From contig DAHUZM010000025.1 in assembly GCA_027306525.1 (NCBI GenBank), forward strand, positions 1 to 43,006: a stretch of 43,006 nucleotides of DNA. The letters run 5' to 3'. Each line of letters opens with the position of its first letter. The stretch's first letter is position 1. The notes under the pieces are model-generated. The model saw only the letters and a program-made list of their open reading frames with translations. It made no database searches and was not told where the DNA came from. The stretch comes from Acidimicrobiaceae bacterium. Lineage in GTDB: Bacteria > Actinomycetota > Acidimicrobiia > Acidimicrobiales > RAAP-2. The position numbers and the translations under genes are program-made. Positions 18,508 through 27,114 of the stretch are shown here, one piece after another.

Positions 18508-18957
18508 TCACCATCGTTTGGGTGGCCCGTTGGCATGCAGCTCGGCCAGATAGCGGTTGTAGGCGGCCAGCTCCGCCTCGGCGTCGGCCTCCTCGGCCCG
18601 GCGCTCGGCCGTGGGCTCGACTTGGATTTGGACCGGGGGCGCGTCGGCCGCCCGTCCCGGCAGCTGGTCGTGCACCAGCCTCCACCACACGTAGGTTCCG
18701 TACCCGGCGAAGAAGGGCCACTCAAAGACGTATGCCCAGCTCAGGTCGTTGCCCGAGAGGGCGCGGTGGACCTGCCAGTCGCACAGGGCCGCGCAGGCCG
18801 GGACGAGGATGGCCAGGGCCGCGTGGTAGCCGATCGCCCGCCGAGAGAACCACCCGGACGCCACCCAATGGACGCTACCGCCCACCGGGGAACGGGGCGC
18901 AGAGGGCCGCCGGGCGTGTGTGCGCAATTCGGGGCCGGCGGGGGGAGAATGAGCCAT
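18508..18957 (-). CDS. Hypothetical small membrane protein
   Basis: AIGYHAALAILVPACAALCDWQVHRALSGNDLSWAYVFEWPFFAGYGTYVWWRLVHDQ...AAYNRYLAELHANGPPKRW; TM segments and acidic tail. Start uncertain. Confidence 0.7.
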   Translation of the reverse strand: MAHSPPAGPELRTHARRPSAPRSPVGGSVHWVASGWFSRRAIGYHAALAILVPACAALCDWQVHRALSGNDLSWAYVFEWPFFAGYGTYVWWRLVHDQLPGRAADAPPVQIQVEPTAERRAEEADAEAELAAYNRYLAELHANGPPKRW

Positions 18958-20050
18958 GACCGTGAGAGGACCGCTGCACGCGATCGTCCTCGCTGCCGGC
19001 GAGGGGACCCGGATGCGCTCGGAACGTCCGAAGCCGCTCCATCGGCTGTGCGGGCGACCGATGGTGCTCCACGTCCTGGACGCGCTGGCCGAGCTCGACC
19101 TCGACCGGGTCGTCGTGGTGGTGGGTCACGGCGCGGCCTGGGTGACCAAGACGCTCGCAGCCGAGGCGCCGGCCAACCTCAGGATCGAGTTCGTCGAGCA
19201 GTCCGTCCAGCGCGGCACCGGCGACGCGACCGCGGTCGCGCTGAGTGGGCTTCCCGAGGACGACGAGGACGCGGACGTCGTGGTCCTGCCGGGCGACACG
19301 CCGCTGCTTCGTCCGGCGACACTCGCGGCACTGGTGCGCCGCCATCGCGCCACCGACGCGGCGGCCACGCTGCTCAGCGCGTTCGTCGAGTCCCCGGTCG
19401 GCTACGGACGGGTGCTGCGCTCGGGCGAGGAGCAGGTCGTCCGGGTCATCGAGGAGGCCGACGCCACCCCCGAAGAGCGCGCCGTCAACGAGGTGAACAC
19501 CTCGATCTACTGCTTCCGCCGCGCGCTCTTGCCCCCGGCCCTGCGCCGGCTCAGCCCCTCGAACGCCCAGGGCGAGTACTACCTGACCGACGTGGTCGAG
19601 GTGCTCTCGGACGCGGGCTACTCGGTGCGCTCGATGGTCGTCGACGACCCGGTGGAGACGGCCGGGGTGAACGACCGAGCGCAGCTCGCCTTCGCTGAGG
19701 CGGAGCTGCGGGACCGCATCAACGAGCGTTGGATGCGCCGCGGGGTCACCATGTGGGACCCCGAGCGGACCTACATCGACACGACGGTCGAGCTCGCGCC
19801 GGACGTCGCGCTCTGGCCAGGGGTGGTGCTCCGCGGCAGCTGCGTGCTCGGCAACGGCGTCGAGATCGGGCCCGAGACGACCCTGATCGACACCGAGGTG
19901 GGCGAGTGGAGCGAGATCCGCTACTCGATGTGCGAGCGGGCCCGGATCGGCTCGGGGGCCCACGTCGGGCCCTTCGCCGCCCTCGGCCCCGGCGCGCTGG
20001 TCGCCGATGGCGAGCGGGTCGGTCCCTTCGAGGCGCGTCCGGCGGGATGA
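18956..20050 (+). CDS. glmU: GlmU-type UDP-GlcNAc pyrophosphorylase with shortened left-handed beta-helix (364 aa)
   Basis: HAIVLAAGEGTRMRSERPKPLHRLCGRPMVLHVLDAL, GTGDATAVALSGLP, VVLPGDTPLL, VNTSIYCF, GEYYLTDVVEVL, then only a short hexapeptide region. Confidence 0.9.
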   Translation: MTVRGPLHAIVLAAGEGTRMRSERPKPLHRLCGRPMVLHVLDALAELDLDRVVVVVGHGAAWVTKTLAAEAPANLRIEFVEQSVQRGTGDATAVALSGLPEDDEDADVVVLPGDTPLLRPATLAALVRRHRATDAAATLLSAFVESPVGYGRVLRSGEEQVVRVIEEADATPEERAVNEVNTSIYCFRRALLPPALRRLSPSNAQGEYYLTDVVEVLSDAGYSVRSMVVDDPVETAGVNDRAQLAFAEAELRDRINERWMRRGVTMWDPERTYIDTTVELAPDVALWPGVVLRGSCVLGNGVEIGPETTLIDTEVGEWSEIRYSMCERARIGSGAHVGPFAALGPGALVADGERVGPFEARPAG

Positions 20051-20089
20051 GGGCAGTGGCCGGGAACGGGTCGACGGGCGCGAGGTAGC

Positions 20090-21070
20090 GTGCAGCCCGT
20101 GGAGGTCATCCCCAAGCGCAAGCTCGAGCTCCTCTCCGGCCGGGCCAACCGGCCGCTCGCCGAGGCAATCGCTCGCCATCTCGGGGTGAAGCTGGGCGAG
20201 CCCAACCTGCGGGAGTTCGCGAACGGCGAGATCCACTGCCGCTATGACACCTCGATCCGTGGCAGCGACGTCTTCATCATCCAGACCCACTGCCGGCCGG
20301 TGAACGACACCTTGATGGAGCAGCTGATCATGATCGACGCCGCCAAGCGCGCGTCGGCCAAGACGATCACGGCGATCTGCCCGAACTACGGCTACGCCCG
20401 CCAGGACCGCAAGTCGACCGGCCGCGAGCCGATCACGGCCAAGCTGGTCGCGGACCTCCTCCAGGCGGCCGGCGCCGAGCGGGTGGTGAGCGTGGACCTG
20501 CACTCCGGGCAGATCCAGGGCTTCTTCGACGTCCCCTTCGACCACCTGCGCGCGACCCCGGTCCTCGAGGAGTACCTGCGCAGCCGGGTGGACGGCGAGA
20601 TCGTGGTGGTCGCCCCGGACTCGGGCCGCGTGAAGGTCGCCGAGGGCTACGCCCAGCGCCTGAACGCCGACCTCGCTCTCGTGCACAAGCGCCGCCCCAA
20701 GGGGACCTACAACCAGGTGGAGGTGCGCCACGTGGTGGGCGAGGTCGAGGGCCGACACTGCGTGATCATCGACGACATGATCGACACCGCCAGCACCATC
20801 TGCGCGGCCGCCGAGCGGCTGGCCGACGCCGGCGCCGGTGACATCTGGGCCATGGCCACCCACGGCGTGTTCTCCGACCCGGCGGTGGAGCGGCTGCAAA
20901 AGGCGCCGGTGTCTCGGGTGGTGGTGACCGACACGCTGCCGGTCCCCGACGACCTGCGCTTCGAGAAGCTCGAGGTGCTCTCGGTGGCCAAGATCATCGC
21001 CGACGCGATCGACGCCGTGTTCGAGGAGACCTCGGTGTCGGAGATCTTCGGGGGCGCCAATCAGGTCTGA
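20090..21070 (+). CDS. prs: Ribose-phosphate pyrophosphokinase
   Basis: ELLSGRANRPLAEAIARHLGVKLGEPNLREFANGEIHCRYDTSIRGSDVFIIQT, NYGYARQDRKSTGREPITAKLVADLL, VDLHSGQIQGFFDVPFDHL, VIIDDMIDTASTICAAA. Confidence 0.97.
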   Translation: MQPVEVIPKRKLELLSGRANRPLAEAIARHLGVKLGEPNLREFANGEIHCRYDTSIRGSDVFIIQTHCRPVNDTLMEQLIMIDAAKRASAKTITAICPNYGYARQDRKSTGREPITAKLVADLLQAAGAERVVSVDLHSGQIQGFFDVPFDHLRATPVLEEYLRSRVDGEIVVVAPDSGRVKVAEGYAQRLNADLALVHKRRPKGTYNQVEVRHVVGEVEGRHCVIIDDMIDTASTICAAAERLADAGAGDIWAMATHGVFSDPAVERLQKAPVSRVVVTDTLPVPDDLRFEKLEVLSVAKIIADAIDAVFEETSVSEIFGGANQV

Positions 21071-21197
21071 CGGCGGCCGCCCGGTGCCGCCGGCCCCGCC
21101 GACCGGGTAGCCTAGACGCGGTCTTCGGAGGGTCCGAACCCGTCCGCACGCATCGCGCCGGGCCTCCCTCCCCACATCCGCGTCGAGGAGAGCAGCC

Positions 21198-21866
21198 ATG
21201 CCCGAGATCGTCCTAGAGGCCCAGGTCGGCCGCGCCACGGGGTCGCGCGAGTCGCGACGGCTGCGCCGGGAGGGCCTCGTGCCCGGCACCATCTACGGGC
21301 ACGGCACCGACCCCGTTTCGGTGGCGGTCAACGCCCGAGACCTGCGCACGGCGCTCTCGGGCGACGCCGGCACCAATGCGCTCTTGTCCCTGCAGGCCGG
21401 GAGCGCGACCTACCTCACGCTCGCCCGCGAGCTCCAGCGCCACCCGGTGAAGGGGAGCGTCACCCATATCGACTTCCTCATCGTCCGGCGCGACGAGGTC
21501 ATCTCGGCCGAGGTTCCGATCAACCTGGTCGGCGAGGCCCTCGAGGTCCAGCACGGCGACGGGATGATCGAGCAGCAGCTCTTCACGCTCCCGGTGCGCG
21601 CCCTGCCCATGGACATCCCGAACGCCGTCGAGCTCGACATCACCGAGCTCACGATCGGCGCGTCGCTGCGGGTGGCCGACATCGCGCTGCCAGACGCGGT
21701 GAGCGTCGACACCGACCCCGAGACGACGGTCGTGGTTGGCCAGCCGCCGCGCGTCGAGGCCGCACCGGCCGAAGGGGAGGCGGCGGCCGAAGGGGAGGCG
21801 GCGACGATCGGCGAGGCCGCGCCGCGCGAGGGCGAGGCGGCCGCCAGCTCCGACGGCGAGGGGTAA
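21198..21866 (+). CDS. rplY: 50S ribosomal protein L25/general stress protein Ctc
   Basis: EAQVGRATGSRESRRLRREGLVPGTIYGHGTDPVSVAVNARDLRTAL, VTHIDFLIVRRDEVISAEVPINLVGEA; acidic Ala/Glu/Gly C-terminus. Confidence 0.95.
   Translation: MPEIVLEAQVGRATGSRESRRLRREGLVPGTIYGHGTDPVSVAVNARDLRTALSGDAGTNALLSLQAGSATYLTLARELQRHPVKGSVTHIDFLIVRRDEVISAEVPINLVGEALEVQHGDGMIEQQLFTLPVRALPMDIPNAVELDITELTIGASLRVADIALPDAVSVDTDPETTVVVGQPPRVEAAPAEGEAAAEGEAATIGEAAPREGEAAASSDGEG
21768..21803 (+). repeat. Exact 18-bp tandem duplication in rplY (GCCGAAGGGGAGGCGGCG x2, encoding AEGEAA x2)
   Basis: Units 21768-21785 and 21786-21803 are identical; degenerate copies follow. Confidence 0.9.
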
Positions 21867-21870
21867 CCCG

Positions 21871-22509
21871 CTGCGGCGGCTCCTCGCCTCGAGGCGTTCC
21901 GATGGCGCCGGCCGACGTGGCACCCCGGCCGACCTCCTGGTCGTCGGGCTCGGCAACCCCGGGAGCGAGTTCGCGGGCACGCGGCACAACGTGGGCGCCG
22001 AGGCGGTCGAGCTGCTCTCCCGCCGCCACGGTTCGGGGCGGCTCCGCCCGATGAAGGGCCAGCGCTCGAGCGTGGAGGAGGTGCGCATCGGCGACACGCG
22101 GGTCGCGCTCGCCGTGCCCAGCACCTACATGAACGAGTCGGGCAACGCGCTGGTGCCGCTCGTGCGCCGCTTCGGGGTGGCGGACCCCGAGCGCATCGTG
22201 ATCGTCCACGACGAGCTCGACCTCGCGCCCGGGGCGATCCAGGTGAAGCTCGGGGGCGGGCTGGCCGGGCACAACGGGCTGCGTTCGATCGAGGCCCACC
22301 TGCACACGAACGGGTTCTCCAGGGTCCGCATCGGGATCGGTAAGCCGGGGGGCGAGGGCGCGGACCACGTGCTCGCACGCCCGTCGCGGCGCGAGCGTGA
22401 GGTCCTCGAAGGGGCGAGGGAGCTCGCGGCCGACACCGTCGAGGCCATCGCGACCCTCGGGATCGCCGCCGCCATGAACCGGTTCAACGCCAAACCGGCG
22501 CCGGCCTGA
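21871..22509 (+). CDS. pth: Peptidyl-tRNA hydrolase (probable CTG start; track start is TTG 21736)
   Basis: LLVVGLGNPGSEFAGTRHNVGAEAVELLSRR, TYMNESGNALVPLVRRF, VIVHDELDLAPGAIQVKLGGGLAGHNGLRSI. No in-frame ATG/GTG/TTG between 21739 and the Pth core. Confidence 0.88.
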   Translation: MRRLLASRRSDGAGRRGTPADLLVVGLGNPGSEFAGTRHNVGAEAVELLSRRHGSGRLRPMKGQRSSVEEVRIGDTRVALAVPSTYMNESGNALVPLVRRFGVADPERIVIVHDELDLAPGAIQVKLGGGLAGHNGLRSIEAHLHTNGFSRVRIGIGKPGGEGADHVLARPSRREREVLEGARELAADTVEAIATLGIAAAMNRFNAKPAPA

Positions 22510-22516
22510 ACGCCCC

Positions 22517-25500
22517 GTGACGACGATCGAGACGGACCGACCGTCGGCCCCGCTGCAGGCCCTCGCGCCGCTCCTGCGCGCGCACGGCGCGTTGGGCGAG
22601 GTGCTCGGACGGGCCAACGCGACGCTCGCCGTTCCGGCGTCGGTGCGGGCGTACGCGCTGGCCGGGCTCTCCCGGCTCTCGGAGCTCGGGCCCTTCCTGG
22701 TCGTGACCCCGACGCTGGCCGACGCCGAGCGGCTGGTCGACGACCTCGGGTGCTTCACCGACGAGCGCACGGTCGCGCTGTTCGCACCCTGGGAGACCCT
22801 TCCCCTCGAGCGGGTCAGCCCCGATCTGCACACCATGGGGGCGCGCCTCGAGGTGCTGTGGCGGCTCTTCGGCGAGGAGCCGCTGCCCGACGATCCGGGC
22901 CTCCGCATCGTGGTGGCGCCGGTCCGCTCGGCCCTCCAACGCCTCGGCCCCTGGCGCGAGGCGGCGCGGCCGCTCGTCGTGCGGCCGGGCGAGCGCCTCG
23001 AGCAGGCCGAGCTGTTGGAGTATCTCGTGGGCCGGGGGTACCGGCGCGAGCATCAGGTCGAGCACCGCGGCGAGGTGGCGGTGCGCGGCGGGATCGTCGA
23101 CGTGTTCCCCTCGACCGCCGAGCATCCCGTCCGCATCGATCTGTGGGGTGACGAGGTCGACCGGCTCACCGCCTTTGATGTGGGGGACCAGCGATCGACT
23201 GGCGACCTCGAGCACGCGGTGCTCTTCGGCTGCCGGGAGATGCTCCCGACGGCCGAAGTGCGTGCCCGAGCCGATGCGCTCTCCTCGGCCGGCGTCTTCA
23301 GTCGCGGACAGTGGGAGCACCTCGGGGCGGGCGAGGTCTTCGACGGGATGGAGGCGTGGCTCCCGTGGCTGGCCAACGACGAGCGCCTGCTCGCCGACGA
23401 GCTCGGCGAGCGCTCGCTTGTCGTCTTGAGTGAGCCTCGTCGCCTGCGCGACCGGGCGCTCGAGGTCTACGACGAGGAGGGCGCGCTGACCGAGACGCTC
23501 GCGTCGACCTGGGGCGAGGCCGGGGGTCGTGCCGAGTTGCCTCGGCTGCACGTCGCGTTCGACCGCCTGCTCGCCGTTGCCCGGGCCTCGGTCCTGTCGA
23601 TGCCGGCGTCAGCCGAGGGCCCCGAGGTGCCGGCCATTTCGGCCGGCCACCTGGCGCCGGTCGCCGGCGACGCGACCCGCATGGCCGAGCAGCTGGTGTC
23701 GCTGTCGGCGAGCGGGCGCACGGTGACGCTGTGTGCGTCGAGCGCGATGGCTGCGTCAAGGTTGGCCGACGTGCTCGCCGGAGAAGGCGTGAGCGCACGC
23801 GTCGTGGCCGAGGCCGAGGCGCGTCCGGGCATCTCGATCGTCGTTGCGCCCTTGTCCGAGGGGTTCGTGCTCGATCAACCGGCGCTCGCGGTGCTGGGCG
23901 AGGCCGACATCACCGGACGCCGCACCCCGCACCGCAGACCCCGGCCGAGGGCGCGGCCCACCGACGGGTTCTTCGACGACCTCGCGCCGGGCAGCTACGT
24001 CGTGCACCGCCAGCATGGCGTGGCCCGATACGCGGGGGTGACGACCCGTACGGTCGCCGGCGCCACACGCGACTACCTCCTCTTGGAGTTCCGGGGGAGC
24101 GACCGCCTCTACCTGCCGGTCGACCAGATCGAGGCGCTCACCCCGTACTCGGGGGGCGAGACCCCGACGCTCTCCAAGATGGGCGGGGCCGACTGGCAGC
24201 GCACGCGCGCCCGTGCCCGGGCGGCGGCCGGTGAGATCGCCCAGGAGCTCGTCGAGCTCTACCGGGCCCGGGCGAGCGTCCTCGGCCACGCGTTCGGTCC
24301 CGACACCCCCTGGCAGCACGAGCTCGAGGCCGCCTTCCCCTACTCAGAGACCCCCGACCAGCTGCGCGCCATCGCCGACGTGAAGGCCGACATGGAGTCC
24401 GAGCGCCCGATGGACCGGCTGGTCTGCGGGGATGTCGGATTCGGGAAGACCGAGGTCGCCATCCGCGCGGTGTTCAAGGCGGTCCAAGACGGGACGCAGG
24501 CCGCGGTGCTCGTGCCGACCACGCTGCTCGCGAGCCAGCACTACGCGACGTTCTCCGAGCGCTACGGGGGTTTCCCGGTGCGTGTCGAGCTGCTCAGCCG
24601 ATTCCTCTCCGACTCCCAGGCGTCCAAGGTGATCGACGGGCTGAAGGACGGGTCGGTCGACGTCGTGATCGGCACCCACCGCCTGCTCTCCGAGGGCGTG
24701 GCGTTTAAGAAGCTCGGTCTCCTCGTCGTCGACGAGGAGCAGCGCTTCGGGGTCAGCCACAAGGAGGCGGTGAAGGCGATGAGCCACGGCGTCGACGTCC
24801 TTACGCTCACCGCCAGCCCGATTCCGAGGACCCTCGAGATGGCGCTGACCGGCATCCGGGATCTGTCCATGGTCAACACGCCCCCGAGTGACCGCCAGCC
24901 GATCCTCACCTACGTGGGCGAGGTGGACGACTCGGCGATCTCCGAGGCCATCCGACGCGAGCTGTTGCGCGAGGGGCAGGTCTTCTATCTGCACAACCGG
25001 GTCGCCGACATCGACGCCGTCGCACGACGGGTGCGGGCGCTCGTCCCCGAGGCCCGCGTGGCGGTCGCCCACGGCCAGATGGACGAGGGCTCGCTCGAAC
25101 AGGTCGTGCTCGACTTCTGGGACCAGCGCTACGACGTGCTGGTCTGCACGACGATCATCGAGTCGGGCATCGACATGCCGACGGTGAACACGCTCGTGGT
25201 CGACCGGGCCGATCTTCTCGGTCTCGGCCAGCTGCACCAGATCCGCGGCCGGGTCGGCCGGGCCGGCCAGCGCGCCTATGCGTACCTGTTCCACCCCGCC
25301 GAGCGGGTCCTCTCGGAGGCCGCGTACGAGCGGTTGCGCACGATCGGCGAGCACACCGAGCTCGGGTCGGGCTTCAAGATCGCGATGCGGGACCTCCAGA
25401 TCCGCGGTGCGGGCAACCTGTTGGGCCGGGACCAGTCGGGTCACATCGCTGCGGTCGGTTACGACCTCTACGTCCAGATGGTGGCCGAGGCGGTGGCGCA

Positions 25501-26020
25501 AGCCAAGGGTGAGCGGGTGCTCGAGCCGCCGGCCGTCTCGATCGACGTGCCGGGCGACGCCCACCTCCCGTCCTCCTACGTCGAGGCCGAGGACGCCCGG
25601 GTCGAGGCGTACCGGCGGCTCGGCTCCGCCCGCCTCGCCGCCGAGGTGCAGGACGTGGCGGCCGAGTGGGTCGACCGCTACGGGCCCCTCCCCTCAGCGG
25701 CCGAGGGCCTCATCGAGTTGGCCAGGCTGCGGGCGACCTGCCTGCGCATCGGCGTGAGCGAGGTCGCGGTCTCCGCCCGACGGGGCGACGGCCGGCGCCC
25801 GGTGGCCAGGGTCTCGGGACTGAGGCTCCCGGCCAGCGCCCAGGCCCGGCTCCACCGCCTCGCGCGCGAGGCCGACTACCGGGACCAGCTCGGCCAGCTC
25901 CTCGTCGGGATCGAGGCCGAGGGCGCAGCCCGCCAGCTGCGCGAACTGCTCGACGCCCTCGTGCCCCCGCCCGCCGAACCGGGGGAGGACGGCGACCCCG
26001 ATAACATGCCCGGCGCGTGA
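22517..26020 (+). CDS. mfd: Transcription-repair coupling factor
   Basis: 1167 aa; YVVHRQHGVARYAGVTTR (RNAP-binding domain), RLVCGDVGFGKTEVAIRA, LLVVDEEQRFGVSHKE, TLTASPIPRTLEMALTGIRDLSMVNTPPSDR, ESGIDMPTVNTLVVDRADLLGLGQLHQIRGRVGRAGQRAYAYL. Confidence 0.98.
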   Translation: MTTIETDRPSAPLQALAPLLRAHGALGEVLGRANATLAVPASVRAYALAGLSRLSELGPFLVVTPTLADAERLVDDLGCFTDERTVALFAPWETLPLERVSPDLHTMGARLEVLWRLFGEEPLPDDPGLRIVVAPVRSALQRLGPWREAARPLVVRPGERLEQAELLEYLVGRGYRREHQVEHRGEVAVRGGIVDVFPSTAEHPVRIDLWGDEVDRLTAFDVGDQRSTGDLEHAVLFGCREMLPTAEVRARADALSSAGVFSRGQWEHLGAGEVFDGMEAWLPWLANDERLLADELGERSLVVLSEPRRLRDRALEVYDEEGALTETLASTWGEAGGRAELPRLHVAFDRLLAVARASVLSMPASAEGPEVPAISAGHLAPVAGDATRMAEQLVSLSASGRTVTLCASSAMAASRLADVLAGEGVSARVVAEAEARPGISIVVAPLSEGFVLDQPALAVLGEADITGRRTPHRRPRPRARPTDGFFDDLAPGSYVVHRQHGVARYAGVTTRTVAGATRDYLLLEFRGSDRLYLPVDQIEALTPYSGGETPTLSKMGGADWQRTRARARAAAGEIAQELVELYRARASVLGHAFGPDTPWQHELEAAFPYSETPDQLRAIADVKADMESERPMDRLVCGDVGFGKTEVAIRAVFKAVQDGTQAAVLVPTTLLASQHYATFSERYGGFPVRVELLSRFLSDSQASKVIDGLKDGSVDVVIGTHRLLSEGVAFKKLGLLVVDEEQRFGVSHKEAVKAMSHGVDVLTLTASPIPRTLEMALTGIRDLSMVNTPPSDRQPILTYVGEVDDSAISEAIRRELLREGQVFYLHNRVADIDAVARRVRALVPEARVAVAHGQMDEGSLEQVVLDFWDQRYDVLVCTTIIESGIDMPTVNTLVVDRADLLGLGQLHQIRGRVGRAGQRAYAYLFHPAERVLSEAAYERLRTIGEHTELGSGFKIAMRDLQIRGAGNLLGRDQSGHIAAVGYDLYVQMVAEAVAQAKGERVLEPPAVSIDVPGDAHLPSSYVEAEDARVEAYRRLGSARLAAEVQDVAAEWVDRYGPLPSAAEGLIELARLRATCLRIGVSEVAVSARRGDGRRPVARVSGLRLPASAQARLHRLAREADYRDQLGQLLVGIEAEGAARQLRELLDALVPPPAEPGEDGDPDNMPGA

Positions 26021-27114
26021 GGCACCCCCTTCTCTCCGGCGCCTTGGCCCTCTTCGTCCTCGTCGGCGCAGTGGTCGCCGCCGGGGCCTTCTCGGTTCCC
26101 GCCACCGCGCTCAACGTGGACGGGACCTCGATCAGCCAGGCCACCGTCAACCAGGACCTGGCCACGATCCAGTCCAACGCGGCCTTCTCCTGCTACCTCG
26201 ATGCGAGCATCCAGGTTCGCTCGAGCGGCCAGGCCAGCCTGCCGGCGCTCGGGGGGCAGGCGAGCAGCGGCAGCTACTCCACGGCCTTCGTCGACTTCTG
26301 GCTGAGCGAGGTCGTGAACAACCTCTTGATCGAGCGCCTGGCCAGCCAGCAGCACCTCACGCTGGACGCGACCGCACTCGCAGCGGGGCGGGCCGATCTC
26401 AACGGCTCGATCAGCGCGACGCTCAGCGCAGCGGCGGCCGGCAGCGGGCAGAGCGCGGTGTGCGCGGCGAGCGGCCAGGCGATCGTCTCGACCCTGCCGC
26501 CCTCCCTCGCGTCGGAGCTGGTGCGGGCCCAGGCCGCCGGGGACGTGGTCCTCGCCCGGGCGTCGGGCTACGGGCTCGGCCGGGGCGAGCTCCTGCGCTA
26601 CTTCGAGGGGCATCGCCAGAGCTTCCGCACCATCTGCCTCAGTGCGATCCAGGTCGCCTCCTCGGCCACCGCCGCGACGGTCCGGCAGGCGATCGTGGCC
26701 GGTGAGCCCTTCGCAGCGGCCGCCAAGGCCAACTCGACCGACCCCGCTAGCGCGGCGAACGGCGGGGCCCTCGGCTGTTACTCGGCCAACGAGGGCGCGT
26801 ACCAGACGGTGGCCGCCGACACGAAGGGACTCGTGGTGGGCGAGATCAGCCAGCCCGTCGCCGACAACGGCTCCTATCTGCTGCTCCAGGTGACGAGCTA
26901 TCAGCCCGCCGTGTTCAACGCCGTCGAGACGGCGGTGCGCCAGGCCATCCTGGGTGCCGGCGCGACCAAGGCGAGCAAGGAGCTCGCCTTGTTGACCAAG
27001 CACGCGGACGTCTCGATCGACCCGCGTTACGGGCGTTGGTCGGGCGCGTCGGGCATCGGCATCCAGGCCCCCAGGACCCCGCCGGCCGCCGACCTGCTCA
27101 ACCCGGCCAGGTGA
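26017..27114 (+). CDS. Parvulin (PpiC/SurA)-type peptidylprolyl isomerase, secreted or membrane-tethered
   Basis: Hydrophobic N-terminus RHPLLSGALALFVLVGAVVAAGAF; VRQAIVAGEPFAAAAKANSTDPASAANGGALGCY...VVGEISQPVADNGSYLLLQVTSYQP. GTGA overlap with mfd. Confidence 0.82.
   Translation: MRHPLLSGALALFVLVGAVVAAGAFSVPATALNVDGTSISQATVNQDLATIQSNAAFSCYLDASIQVRSSGQASLPALGGQASSGSYSTAFVDFWLSEVVNNLLIERLASQQHLTLDATALAAGRADLNGSISATLSAAAAGSGQSAVCAASGQAIVSTLPPSLASELVRAQAAGDVVLARASGYGLGRGELLRYFEGHRQSFRTICLSAIQVASSATAATVRQAIVAGEPFAAAAKANSTDPASAANGGALGCYSANEGAYQTVAADTKGLVVGEISQPVADNGSYLLLQVTSYQPAVFNAVETAVRQAILGAGATKASKELALLTKHADVSIDPRYGRWSGASGIGIQAPRTPPAADLLNPAR

Noticed and set aside
18875-21292. 805-aa minus-strand ORF opposite glmU/prs
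   Set aside because: Low-complexity Arg/His/Val/Gly composition mirroring strongly supported plus-strand genes; typical open antisense frame in GC-rich DNA.
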